Assembly (NCBI GenBank): GCA_039881045.1 | Contig: JAYWVB010000024.1 | Coordinates: 310,001-374,000, forward strand | DNA length: 64,000 nucleotides | Reading direction: 5' to 3' | Origin: Chaetomium olivaceum | Lineage: Eukaryota > Ascomycota > Sordariomycetes > Sordariales > Chaetomiaceae | In this document: piece by piece, positions 12,164 through 23,726 of the stretch | How the letters are laid out: each line of letters begins with the position of its first letter | How positions within the stretch are numbered: position 1 is the stretch's first letter | Translations under genes and position numbers: made by a program | Notes under the pieces: generated by a model | What the model was told of the DNA's origin: nothing | Database searches by the model: none | The model's input: only the letters and a program-made list of their open reading frames with translations

Positions 12164-14135
12164 ATGAGTGGACTCATGCTGCGAGTTGCTTTCCTTGCTT
12201 GTTCTCTGGCACTCGGCGCTCTGCCCGTGTTCGGATCGAAGCATGATGACTTGGATGGGAGCGATTATGATTATGTCGTCATAGGAGGGGTATCTCAGGG
12301 CTGGTGGTTGCCAACCGGCTGAGCGAGGACAAGAAAAGTATGTTGAACGGCACCTGCCCCCTCTTCTGCACCACTAGACAACCGGCTGACTTTACGCAGC
12401 CACCGTGCTGGTTATCGAACGGGGTTATTTCGATGACAAGCCCGAGGCCATCGTGCCTTGGTACGCCAGCGGGCTGGACACGAGCGTCATGATCCGCCCG
12501 GAATCAGCTCCCAACCCCGAGCTGAATAACACCACATCCCTCGTGGCGGTTGCTGCCGTCGTGGGCGGCGGCTCGGTGGTCAACGGCATGGGGTATGCCC
12601 GTGGCAGCAAGGCGGATTACGATGCCTGGGAGGAGCTGGGTAACCCGGGCTGGGGCTGGGACGGCCTATTTCCGTACTTTCGGAAGAGTACCACGTTTAC
12701 ACCGCCGTCGCCGGAGGCTGTGAGTCGGTGGAACATTACGTGGGATCCGAGCGTGTATGGGGACGGGCCGCTGCACACCCACATCTCTGACTTTCAGTAT
12801 CCGGATATAGCGGTCTTCTGGGACGCGCTTCGAGAGCAGCCTGGGCTTGATATCGCGCCTCCCGCCGGTGCTGGAGTTGGGACAGGTGCTATCTGGTCGC
12901 CGTCGACCACCGACGCGCGCACTATGACACGCGCCACTGCGCGGTCGGCATACTACGACCCCGTCAACGCTACTCGTTCAAACTTGCGTCTCATCACCGG
13001 TCAAACTGCCACGGAAATTCTGTTCCACCCCGGAAAGACGTTGAAAGCCAAGGGCGTGCGCATCGTTTCACGGTCTGACAACACCACCCGGAGCGTCTAT
13101 GCCAAAAGAGAAGTCATCCTCGCAGCGGGTGCTATCCAAACTCCCCAGCTCCTCCAAGCCAGCGGCATCGGCCCCGCCTCCGTACTCGCAGCGGCCGGCG
13201 TGAAAGTCAAGAAAGACCTACCCTCAGTCGGCGCCAACCTACAAGACCACCCGACCACGCTCCTCCTCTTCTCCCTCTCCAACCAGTCCTTCCCCAACCC
13301 CGACAGCATCACCACCAACGCCACCTACAACGCCACCGTCTGGGCCGAATACCTCGCCCACAAAACCGGGCCCATCTCCACCGCCAACGGCAACACCCTC
13401 GCCTACCACTCCCTCCCTTCCCTCCACCAGCACACCTCCCCCGACAACACAGCCCCTTCCGACCTTGCAGCGCTCCTCCTCGCCCAAAACGCCACCGCCC
13501 ACCTCCCGCCCCTCTACCACACCTCCCCGGCCTTGGTCCAAGGCTTCCTCGCCCAGCGCGCCCTCCTCGCCCGCGCCTTCACCTCCACCGACACAGCCAT
13601 CTCCGCCCAGCCGCTGCCCGCCAACGGCGTCGCGCCGCTGCCGCTGCTGAAACCTCTTTCCCGCGGGACCGTCACGCTGAACACGCAGGGTGGGGGCCTG
13701 CCGGTGGTGCAGTACCACACGCTGCAGAACCCGGTGGACGCGGCGAACGTGGTGGCGATCGTGCGGTATGCGCGACGGTTTTGGAAGAGCGCGGCGTTGG
13801 GGGTGTTTGGCCCGCCGGTGGAGATTGCGCCCGGCGCGGAGGGGACGGGAGAAGATGGGCAGCAGACGGATGAGGAGCTGCTGGCTCGGTTGAGGGCGGA
13901 TCGCGGAGTGTTTTGGCCGTCGCTGGCGCATCCGTGCGGGACGTGCGCGATGATGCCGGAGGGGTTGGGGGGCTGTGTGGATGCGGAGCTGAGGGTTTAT
14001 GGGGTGGACGGGTTGAGGGTGGTGGATGCGAGCGTGATGCCGCTGATTGTGGGCACGGCGCTGCAGGCGACCGTGTATGCGGTCGCGGAGAAGGCGGCGG
14101 ATGTTATTCGGGGGAGGGGGGCGGCTGGGTCTTGA
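12164..14135 (+). CDS. secreted GMC (FAD-dependent) oxidoreductase, frameshifted in exon 1
   Basis: Flavoprotein of the glucose-methanol-choline family. Exon 1 is 12164-12337 and exon 2 12400-14135, with intron 12338-12399 (CTGAC branch). The N-terminus is a signal peptide (MSGLMLRVAFLACSLALGAL). YDYVVIGG begins the FAD dinucleotide motif. The frame then breaks at a G4 run (12287-12290): one extra G would restore the glycine-rich loop into SGLVVANRL. As written the product stops near 12320. Exon 2 has GGGSVVNGM, WGWDGLFPYF, the REVILAAGAIQTPQLL signature, and AHPCGTCAM with one catalytic His. The second active-site position, usually His or Asn, falls in PLIVGTALQ and looks like Ala. It could be an inactive or atypical paralogue. 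Substrate is unknown. Confidence 0.82.
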
Positions 14136-14404
14136 ATCTGATGTGGAGGGGGTAAGTGCTGTGTGGCGGTTGAGGGATGACATGGGAGGGGGGGCACCAA
14201 GTTTACTCGAGTGTTTGATGCTCTCTATAACGAGATTATAGAAGTGGGCACTGCCTCTGATTTTGCCAGATACTGTCTGGGCATAGAAGTAAAAGAGCAG
14301 AAACCGAATCCGTTCGCAACTCGTTGAGGTTTGCTGTTCGTCTCACGCTCAGGGGTGGGTACCCTGAGTGTTTCAAATACTTCCTTTCTGTTGACCCACA
14401 ACAA
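14136..14404. other. short spacer
   Basis: 269 bp between the GMC stop codon and tRNA-Ser. No feature seen. Confidence 0.4.
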
Positions 14405-14486
14405 GGCGTGGTGGCGGAGTGGTCTAACGCGCAAGACTAGAAATCTTGTTCCTTCGGGAGCGTCTGTTCGAATCAGGCCCACGTCG
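14405..14486 (+). tRNA. tRNA-Ser (anticodon AGA)
   Basis: 82-nt class II tRNA. Acceptor strand GGCGTGG pairs with CCACGTC (one G-U), discriminator G. The anticodon arm is CAAGA-CTAGAAA-TCTTG with anticodon AGA. A long variable arm (TTCCTTCGGGAGC region) and the T loop TTCGAAT follow. No intron. Reads UCU/UCC codons after A34-to-I editing. Confidence 0.92.
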
Positions 14487-16053
14487 ATTGCTTTTGCTTT
14501 TGCCAACAACCGAACCCTTGTGTTCGATTGCATTTTTTGCTGGTTGATCTTCCAGCTGGAACGCCAGCAGCGCAAGTTAGTACCCCAGACAGATTATAGC
14601 CAACTTGGGGGGAGGCTCATAAGGCCACATTATCGGGATGGGATTATTTCCCGATTCAACGTTCGATCTTCAGATTGGTCACGACTAACTTGAATGGTCT
14701 AAACTCAATACACAAGCCAGAAACTTGGTTATCAAATCTTTAGTCTTGAGGCACCTCCTGGCGGGTTTTTCTTGCTGGTCTAAGCCAAGTCATCACACGC
14801 CTATCTAAGCATCAGCTCCCAACTCCACGGTCCCCTACTAATATAACTCATTACCATATCCACATTCAGACCCAAACCACCGCAGCCTCTCCTACTAGCA
14901 ACCTACTCGTGCTTATCACTGCCTAAATCACTACCCGGCCCGGGTCCAAGGTTCACGGCCAGCGGTGACGTAGCCTGAGTTTCTCCTTCATAACCAGGAT
15001 TGTCCTTGACAACGGTGACGCCTGCGAGGCCAGAGAAGGGTTGGTTGCCCGGTTTTTTGTCGAGCCAGCGGATCAGAGCGGGAGAGGGCCCGTTGGCGTT
15101 TCTTGTGTAGCAGTTTGGGCTGTTGTTACTGTTCTTGTTCTCGTGGCTTTTGTTGCCGATGTGAACGATGGAGTTGACCTGAGTTTGCAGATGGTGGGAG
15201 TGAGTTCAAGGCAGAGCAGTAAGAGCTGAAGGTTCCGTGTCTCGTGGTCGTTCCAACCGCCTGTGATTCTAGACGGACCGCTTATTGGCTTACCTCTTCG
15301 TTGGGTGAAGTATTCATGATGCTGGCTCAAACGGCTATGGAAATGTGACAAATTCCAAAAGTGAGTGGTATCTGAAATCCCGGGAGCAAGATTGTGTCCT
15401 TTGCAACACACGTCGCCAAATTTGGCTGGATTTTGATGATTTTGCGCGAAGGTCGAGTAAGAGCATCAAACGGAGCTGGTATCTTGGGCTGGATGGACTT
15501 TATACACGGAGGAGACCTGAATTACGGATTGTCTCTGCGCTGTTCTTTCAACCTTCCGCCACTTACAAACCTAAGCTGCTATGAGTCAAAAGTTTTGTGC
15601 CATTCCACTTTATCAAACATAAGTTTTGCTACAAAACAGTGATACAAAAGGTTTGCCAGACGTTCAACGTTTCTGGGCATGGTACCGAAAATTTGGTTAC
15701 CGCTAACAAACGCTTTACCGTACGTTTGTTTGTCTGCTAAATAGTAGTTTTTTATTGAAGTACTTTATCTATTGGGATTTGTTGCGGGAGCGCCAGGTCC
15801 TCTGCTTGTGGTATCATGAGGGTGATTATTAGGTAGAGAGCTGTAAGTCACCGTGACGAAACCTGAATACAACGGTTTGACATATGTATGTATGTAGGTA
15901 TCTAATCCCTTCCCAAAAGAACTGGGTGATCTCGTGTTGGAAAGTTGATTCCTAGAAATTCATCAAACTAGCTTTTAAACTACATAACGACAGCACAATA
16001 TGCCAATCTGCCAACCGTCACAGCTTTCTACAAGACACCTCAAAAACGACCTA
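14487..16053. other. intergenic, AT-richer, nothing recognised
   Basis: 1.57 kb with no supportable gene. The part from about 15560 to 16020 is AT-richer and includes a small GTAT tandem run near 15885. It could be a transposon remnant, but I see no ends or coding relic. Confidence 0.45.
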
Positions 16054-17778
16054 TTACACACCCCGCACCCTGAAGGCGAGTTTCCTCCCATTCACCTCGT
16101 CTAACCCGTCTGGATTATCCCTCGTGTGCACCTTGACGTAAACCCTACGCCGCTTGGCCTCCTCCTGCGTCCATCCCTTCGGCAACTGCAAGTGTGTGCT
16201 GACTTCGAGATGGTTCCGACAATTAGCGCACCCGGCGACATGCCAGCGGCTCAGCACGGCATCGGTGCCGATGGGGTATTGGACGTCCGGATTGGTGGGG
16301 TCGGGAAGCCACGCGGCGATAAAAAATGAGCCGCGGATCGCTGCGCGGTTAGTGCCCGTGATAGTCAGGCGCGGTTTGGGGATTGGTGGGATGAGTTTGC
16401 TTGGTGGGATGGGGATGTCGTCATAGTCGTAGCCTAGATTGGCGATGTTTGTGACATCCTATTCCGGGAGGTTAGTTGGGTGCAGGACCAGGTATAAAAG
16501 GGGGAAGAAAAGGGTTGAAGGAGAGGGTGAGGTCACTGAGGTGTATGTGTCGGAGTAAAAGGGGCTGTCCTAGGAACGTACTCTGGATGTCAACATTGTT
16601 TTCTTATCTGGGCCAATGAATGGATCCAGCGGGCTCTCCAACGACAACCAGGTATTTCCCGACACGCCGGGTGTAGGTCCCTGCGCATCAACAGAGTTGG
16701 TGCCTGGATAATGCGCATGTTCTCTATCGATCTCCAAAACTTGCTTCTGGTGGTGATGACTCTGCCACGCCCAGAACATGAGATCAACAAATGCATGATG
16801 GAAGAAGAAAATTGGATCAAATGACGCCGTGTCATTCTCAGCCATATCCCCGTTCGCGCCCACGATCGTGCTTGCATTCTGCGAGGGGATCTGGATACCC
16901 CCGATGGCTAGGTGGATCTTGTTGTGTGGGGACTCAAGCGGGACAGCTAGCTCGGCGCCGGGGGGAAGGTCGTCATTCCATCTCTCCGCGGAGGTCGTGT
17001 TGCTAAAGACGAGGTAGTTAGGCGCTTCCAGGCAGCGGTCGTATCCTTCCTTGGCACCAGCCGCCAGAGGTGGCGGAGTGGGTTCACCTTCCTTCTCTGG
17101 GACGGGTTGGTATTCCGACTTGTTCAGCCAATCCTGCACGTTGGTGTTGAGCATGCCGTTGGTGACCACAGGGCCCTGCGCCTCCCACTCGCGGTTGTGA
17201 GCGTCGGTGGCCTGGCAGTCCTGGTCCCCGAACAGACCGGAGAAGGGGAAGCGTACTGTCGGTCGGCCGGCCGGCTTGGAGTAGTCGGCATCCAGGATTG
17301 TCTGGAGGCGGTCCTCGATCTTTTTCTGGTAGCGGTAGTGGTGGAGCGGGTTATCGATTGTCGATGTTTTCGTGCCATTGACGTCTACAGTTGTGCCATT
17401 GGTAAAACTCCAGGTCGGCTTCAGGAAAACGTCTGGCAGGCCCCCACCTGGCTTGGTGGTATCCTCGTCAATCTCGTTCCAGTAAGGAATCGCCACGCCG
17501 GGCACCTGTCTCTGCAGGGCCTGCTCGAGATGGTATAGATACGCGCGGTGCCAGGTCGGAAACAGGATGTTGCCGTGGTTGCAGTAGCCACCCCACCAGT
17601 ACGGGCTCGAGTAGCCCGCCCCCCGGAATGGCTCGCCGTGATAGCCGGCGATCTGGAAGAAGGAGTCCGGATCAGTGGGGTCCAGGGACTGTAGACGGTA
17701 GAAGGCAAGAATCACAGCGTCCAGCTCCGCGATAGACAATTTGCGGATGTCTTTGCGGACGACTTTGGGCGATTCCAT
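16054..17778 (-). CDS. intracellular tyrosinase / polyphenol oxidase
   Basis: Type-3 copper oxidase hydroxylating and oxidising phenols to quinones. Exon 1 is 16582-17778 and exon 2 16054-16458, with a 123-nt intron (533 residues). No signal peptide (MESPKVVRKD), so I infer cytosolic location or release on lysis. CuA ligands: His47 (YHGEP), His68 (CNHGN) and His77 (TWHRAY). Cys66 two residues before His68 fits the Cys-His thioether of fungal tyrosinases. CuB ligands: His285 and His289 (HNKIH) and the FFFHHAF pair 327/328. The splice restores TSRDVTNI, a conserved element. The C-terminal part has its own beta-rich stretch with a CANC motif at HVAGCANCRNH. Intact. A long inverted repeat lies upstream of the start codon. 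Confidence 0.92.
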
Positions 17779-19074
17779 TGTAAGCAGTCAATTGTCAAGG
17801 GGAGGTTGTGAAGGAAGTGTTTGTGGTGCTACTGGGAAAGTAATGATGGTCAAGACAATCAGTCTTCGGCTCTGGGATAAAAGGAGATCCTTATAGACAA
17901 AAGAGACACAAAGCAGAAGCGACACACAGTTAGATATTCGTCAGGCCTACAGAATCGGCGATCCGCAAAGGGGATGGTCGGGGGCGTTGACTCGAAACAC
18001 GACCGGTGACGTCGGGGACGTTGGCTATCCCCATGGCGGGTAGTCGGATCGCCGATTTTGTAGGTAGGCACGACGAGCAGTCAATCTTCGACTCATCTGA
18101 AGTTGAGAGATGGGAGCGCGCGGAAGCAGCGGTAATTGCATTTTGCAAATTGCGGCTATGGTATTTTTTTGCTCTTTTGTCACTCAAAGGCAGAAATGAA
18201 TAGGCCTCGTTTTAAGTATTTACTAACCGCTTTTTCAATAGGTGGCTTCTCAAGGAGCGAGTCACGGTGGGTGCCACATATTGTCGTGCTTTGCGGTGGC
18301 AGTCAAGCTAACCACAGCAGTTTTGCTTCCCGCTTGCTGTGGCATACGAAGTAGCATGGGACAGTCAGATATTGTAGGCTGTACGCATTGGCTGTAGGGG
18401 TTTTCGCCAGTTTTCACCTCAGGCCTCTATAGAGTACCAAACCCAACGCAAACAGCTCACTACTCCTCAACGATCTGGTTACTGATGCGGAAGCGGCTTT
18501 AGCTGGTGGCGCCAGAAAAAGGCAGTCAAGCTTAGATCGGTAGGCGAGCCCGGGTCGGGGGACTGCCCGTGGGCCTAGTAGAGTTTAGCGAGAGGGAGAA
18601 ACGTAGACATGGATCCTGAAAACGGTAAGAAGGAAGTTGACTGTATTGCATCTAATTCTTTGAGTATAATTCGTTTTTCTGAATCTGAACTCTCTGAATG
18701 CTTAGAACGCTCGATCTAATTTTCGTACCTGATATCTGGATGACTACCTAGGTTTCAAAAGTAACAGGCGACGGGCGCAGGGGCCGGCGCGGTAATTAAT
18801 CGTGGCGGCATCGAAATATTTGTTGACGGCTTCGTCCTTTCTGGTTATCGAAGCGCTTCCCAAGTTGCCGGGGCCACGCGCAGCGTGACATTGACCCCTG
18901 GCAGCGGGAACGGTTAAAGTGATCGCCATGCATGAAGGGCGGAGGGCGGCCCGAGGAGATGGGAATCCAAGACTACCTAATTACCCGATGAAGAATTTAT
19001 AATGTCGGTTCGTCGCGCTCCATCATCCGCAGTATTACTGACAAGCTACTAGACGCCTGGCAACATATAGCGCG
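17779..19074. other. intergenic; divergent promoters of tyrosinase and carboxylesterase
   Basis: 1.3 kb between two divergent start codons. It includes the inverted repeat listed separately. A TATAAG-like element on the minus strand near 17890 lies about 110 bp from the tyrosinase ATG. Confidence 0.5.
17946..18064. repeat. inverted repeat upstream of tyrosinase
   Basis: Arms 17946-17965 and 18045-18064 are 20 bp each with one mismatch when one arm is reverse-complemented (core AATCGGCGATCCG). A second complementary pair, GGGGAT / ATCCCC, lies inside, offset by about 8 nt. The spacer is about 80 nt. It sits 168-286 bp upstream of the tyrosinase start codon. Confidence 0.85.
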
Positions 19075-21308
19075 ATGACGCATGCACTGCGAGCCGCTGC
19101 CTTGGGGGCGTTGCTGCTGTCTCCGACCATAGGAGTTCTCGGGGCATCGACTCTAGAGGGTCGACAAAGTGTATCCGGAAGCGAGTGGTCCGGCGGCGGA
19201 CTGACCATCTTATCCGACAATCATCTTGACAGTGAGCATAGAAACCCATTTGTCGCAAGAGCGGGTGCTAACCAGCTACCTATGTAGACAACCCCAAAAA
19301 TGGCTCAGCCGCTCTGCTTGTCCATAAGCGAGCAAGCTACACCGCGGCTGTCGCGTCATGCAAGATCCTTCGCGAAGGCCTCTGGAACCCGGACACGATG
19401 AACTTCAGCGACGGCCTCAATAGCTCGCTTTCATACCAGGCCCACATCGGCCCCATTTCCGCGAGCCAGCTCTTCTGGGTCGATAGCGGATATCCGACCG
19501 TCAACTGCCGCGCCATCGATATCCACGGCGACATCAAACCCTCCGACTGTGCCCGCAAGCTCCCCGCCCTATGCACCCAGAGCGCCCCTGTCTCGACGCA
19601 GGCAAACAATACCGCCACCGGCTACCTTGTCAACCATCTAGTTGGGAGTCAGGTGTATACTGGCTACCGCGATGCTTTCGCGTGGAAGTTTCGCGCGATC
19701 CGCTATGCCGCCCAGCCTACGCGCTTCGAGCACTCGACCCTATTCGAGCCCAACGGGACGACGCCAATCCCGGCACTGACGTCCAAGGCCGACTGCCTGC
19801 AGCCGGTCGGCGAAGTGCAGAGAGGCAGTGGCGAGGACTGCCTCTTCCTAAACGTCTGGACGCCCCACCTACCGCCGGTGAACCAGTGCAAGGCCATCAG
19901 GCCGAAGCTGAAGCCCGTCATGTTTTACATCTACGGCGGTGGATTCACTAGTGGCACGAGCAACAATGGGAACGCCGATGGCACGAATCTCGCTTCTCGG
20001 GGTGATGTCGTGGTAGTGACGCCCAACTACCGGGTCAGTAGTCTCGGGTGGATGGCATTTGATGATGGGGTCCACACCGGCAACTATGGACTTGGAGATC
20101 TCATCAACGCACTCAACTGGGTGCAGAAGTACATCAAGGACTTTGGCGGCGACCCAACAAAGGTGACCATCTTTGGCGAGTCGGCGGGCGCGATGCTTGT
20201 CCGGGCGTTGCTCGCCTCTCCCAAGGCTCAGGGGCTGTTCTACGCGGCCATCAGCATGTCTGGTCCTACGGGGATCTCGGGAAATGAGCATGGTTCAATT
20301 TCCTACTACAACTCCATCGAGTCAGAATTCGAGGTAACTTCGAAGTCCATCCTTGACAAGATGGGCTGCTGGAATGCCACGGATAGGCTGGCTTGCATGC
20401 GAGAGGTCAACGCCACCGAGTTGATAAACATCAGCACCGTGGCCAGGTAAGTTAACCGAAAGACGAAGCAGCAAAACGACGGGATCAAGTTGCTGACAGG
20501 GCCGCAGATCACTCGTTCAGGACGGGACATGGCTCGTGTCGAACACGCTGGCGCTCAACAACACAAGCGGCTACACCAAGGACGTGGCCTTCATGACCGG
20601 AACAAACCGCGACGAGCTTGGCGTCGACGTTGATCCAGTCCAGGAAGGCGCCAACATCACCGACATCTTCGCTCACAAACTCCCAGGCGACGTGGGCGAC
20701 CTCTCGCGCTTCCTCAACTCATCCGACTTCGCGCCGTCGGACCCGACCTCCCCAGCCCAGATCCTCAACGCCACGATTCGCGTCTCCACCAACGGTCTGT
20801 ACACCTGCCTCGAGCAGGCCACCGCCTACACCGCCGCGCGGCACGACGCCTTCAAGTCCGTCTACTCGTTCCAGTTCAACCGAACCTACAGCCCGCCCGG
20901 CTACACACCAAGCCGCACTGCGACGCGCCCAAGACAGCCGCGCGCCCGAACGGCGACCCCGACGCCGAGTACTACAAGTGCCACGCGGGCGAGAAGATGA
21001 TCGTCTTTGGCAACCCGCTCCGCGCGGGCCTCCCCGACCGGGACGGGCTCGACGTGCCCTTCGCACAGCTGTCTGTCGACTACTGGAGCGCGTTTGCGAG
21101 GACACGAGACCCCAACCCGAGCAGGGCATACCTGGAAGCGCGTGGCTATTGGAGCACGCTGGAGCAGATTGAGAAAGTTGGGCCGTGGCAGACGGCCGAT
21201 GAGGGTGGTTGGCGGTTGCTGCAGTGGAATGGACGGCAGCAAGGGGTGACGGAGAAGGCACAGTGTGATGCTCTTGGGCTGCCGGTTGACTACTTTGAGA
21301 CCCGATAA
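19075..21308 (+). CDS. secreted type-B carboxylesterase, frameshifted near the C-terminus
   Basis: Alpha/beta-hydrolase of the carboxylesterase/cholinesterase family. Exons 19075-19231, 19288-20446 and 20508-21308. Signal peptide MTHALRAAALGALLLSPTIGVLG. There is a ~150-residue N-terminal extension before the esterase body, with paired cysteines and N-glycosylation sites. The esterase has SGEDCLFLNVW, YIYGGGFTSG (oxyanion hole), NYRVSSLGW and FGESAGAM (nucleophile Ser). At AA 20910-20911 the frame slips: the following conserved stretch (PHCDAPK... YYKCHAGEKM... FGNPLRAG) is in another frame, consistent with one lost A. The catalytic His is probably in CHAGE, after the slip, so the product as written (stop 20998-21000) would lack it. 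Substrate unknown. Confidence 0.82.
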
Positions 21309-21816
21309 CTCTAAGTTGGCTAGTAATGGCCAAGTTGGAAAAAGGAGGAGGCTGGATGGGGTAGCACCACCGAAGATGAGAAGAAATCCTTGGGCTTGTG
21401 GTAGTGGTAATTACCTCAACATGAGATTGAAACCTCTTTTTTTTTTTCTTTTTTTTTTTTCTTTCATCTGGGCCTTTCCAAAAGAAACCAAGGCATTTTG
21501 TAAAATGGCTGCATCAGTGACCTGTTAAAACAGTCGGGAAGGAGCAAGTAATGGCCTGTTCAGGCCGCGAACAACCCAGCTTTTCTCGCCGGTTTTCGGT
21601 GCGCAGGTACGTGCCTTCCTGCCTTCCTTCCATAATGTCTCGATTTGCACAAGACCCGCACCTTCTTTCAATTTTACTGCAGTGCCCGGACTGCAGCGGA
21701 TCACGACGTAGTTCATCTTTTTACGACTTCGAACTGCAGAAAAACACCCTGACCTGCATTTTCTTCAGCTCATCCGTCTATTTTCTTTGAATTGCGCGTT
21801 TCCGTGCGGCGCGCGT
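21309..21816. other. intergenic with T-rich tract
   Basis: Contains a poly-T/CT tract at about 21434-21465 in the probable esterase 3' UTR, then the promoter of the next gene. No gene seen. Confidence 0.5.
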
Positions 21817-23726
21817 ATGGATCCTCCCAAGCGAACAGGAGGTCCCGCCGAGGGCGAGAAATCCACCAAGACAATGACCACGATACCTGCACCGGATCAG
21901 TCGGTTGTTGCAGAGCTCTCAGCGCAGAAACGCATCAACGACGTCCAAGTTACTATCAAATTTGGTTCAAGGTCCGAGGCCGACACGGAAGACTCCGACA
22001 ATTCAAGGTGATTTTCCATCCCCTCATATGGCACTCCTGTGATTCTAATTAACCTTCCCCAATACAGTCTTTACAGTGACGATGGATATTTGCGCGATCC
22101 TGACTATAAATGGATGGAGCCGATCGTTGGCGTCGCCAACGTGGGCCACGAGCATGTTGGGGACTTCGACGCTAAGTTGATCAGACGGGAGCATATGAGA
22201 CAAGCCTTCTGGTCCGAGATGGAAGGCGCGACCGACGAAACATGCCACCTTGCATTTGAGCTTTTCGACAGATACGGTTGCTTGAATCGAGAGTACTATG
22301 ACCATAAGATCAGAAAAGGATCCGGCGTCTGGGGCAGGGAGCTCGACCACGGCGAAATTCTTCTATTCGAAAGTCTCAGCGTTGAACCCCTCTGGCGCCA
22401 CCAAGGAATTGGAACCAAAATCGTCAAGGCCATATTGGGCAAGGCGAGGGTCAAGTCGGATGTTTTATTCGTCTTTGCTGGCCGGGGATATCTTTCTAAA
22501 CGCCTGGAATGTACAGACGAGAAGGAGCGTTGGGAGACTGCCCAACAACAGGTTATCATCTCTAAACACTTCTGGCTATCGCTGGGCTTTAGGCGAGTAG
22601 GCACATCCGGATGGTTTGCCTTCGCTGATGACAGCAGCCATCCTTCTCGACATTTGGATATGGCACATGAATGGGATGAACCGGAACGGCCGGCGGACGA
22701 GCCCCTCCCTGAGTCGGTCCGTACCGTCCTGAGCATTCTGGCCGACCCTTCAGTTTCAGAGGAGGAATGCGTCCATCAGATTCAGAAGGCATTTCCTGCC
22801 GATGTGGCCGCGCCAGAGCGGCTCTACACCGACGGAAACGGGAACACCATGTTGCACATTGCTGCCAGGCGTAACAAGGCAGCAGTAATTTCATACATTC
22901 TAGCCAACTATCCTCTCCTAGGCGACATACATAATGCCAAAGGCCACACGGCTTTTGAAGCGGTGCAGAGCCGCCTGGAAAGATACAGACGAGGCGAAAG
23001 TACGTAGGGGCCATGGTTGTGGTATCGGACGAGTTCAAAGGATACAACCATTCGGACATCGTTTGTCTCGCCGCTCTGGCTGAAAATAAAACTGTCGACC
23101 TCGCCACCCTCTCGAAAGAAGACATGGCGGCAATCTCCTCGACCACAGACGATGCGGCTAGCGGGATACCCGAAATCAACAAGATCCGCTACACGCTGCA
23201 ATTGAAGTACGGCTGCACCTGCGGGGAGTGCATTGGGGGGTTTCTGAGTCCCAGAATGCGCTTTACACTGTTGTGTGGGGCCCTCGTTGAACACGAAATG
23301 CAGCGTAGGGATCTGGAATATCTCAGCGCTTCACACTGGGTCGCGAGAAACCGGCATGCCTTGGGCTATCTCGCCACGCCGGTCCGGCGGGAATTGGAGA
23401 CTAACGAATCGATGATGCAGGGCTTTGCCGACATGTATCAACTTATTGCCGAGTGCCTTGAGGAGAAGTGGCTCCCCGACGAGGAGACGGTTCGTCGATT
23501 TTACCGCGACAAGATGAGTGGATGGTCACCAGAGGTGAAGAACTACCTCGAGCGAGGCGGTACCGTAGCCGCCGCCGCCAAGAGCCTCTTCGAGTTGGCC
23601 CAGAACTGGGATGAATGGGCTGGATATGGCATGCACATGGAACTTCATGAATATGAAATCAAGGAGCTCCCAGTCTGCCGAAATGACCACGAGTTCGGTT
23701 TCGTCAGGGCCATGTGCGGATATTGA
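21817..23726 (+). CDS. GNAT acetyltransferase-like protein with ankyrin repeat, frame broken mid-gene
   Basis: Exon 1 21817-22007, intron 22008-22067, exon 2 from 22068. The N-terminal half has an acetyl-CoA-binding GNAT core (FESLSVEPLWRHQGIGTKIV) and a later FWLSLGFRRVGTSGWF. An ankyrin unit follows (GNGNTMLHIAARRNKAAVISYIL...). The frame stops at TAG 23005-23007. Six bases downstream a second open frame (ATG 23013) continues to 23726 with GCTCGECIGGFLSPRMRF, which I recall as the usual C-terminal region of this fungal family. I infer one gene interrupted by a one-base loss plus a stop, but two separate genes or a missed intron cannot be excluded. Function unknown; acetylation is inferred only from the fold motif. 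Confidence 0.65.

Noticed and set aside
12287..12299. A tiny intron (GTATCTCAG) explaining the GMC frame break
   Set aside because: Nine nucleotides is far below any spliceosomal intron; one missing G is simpler.
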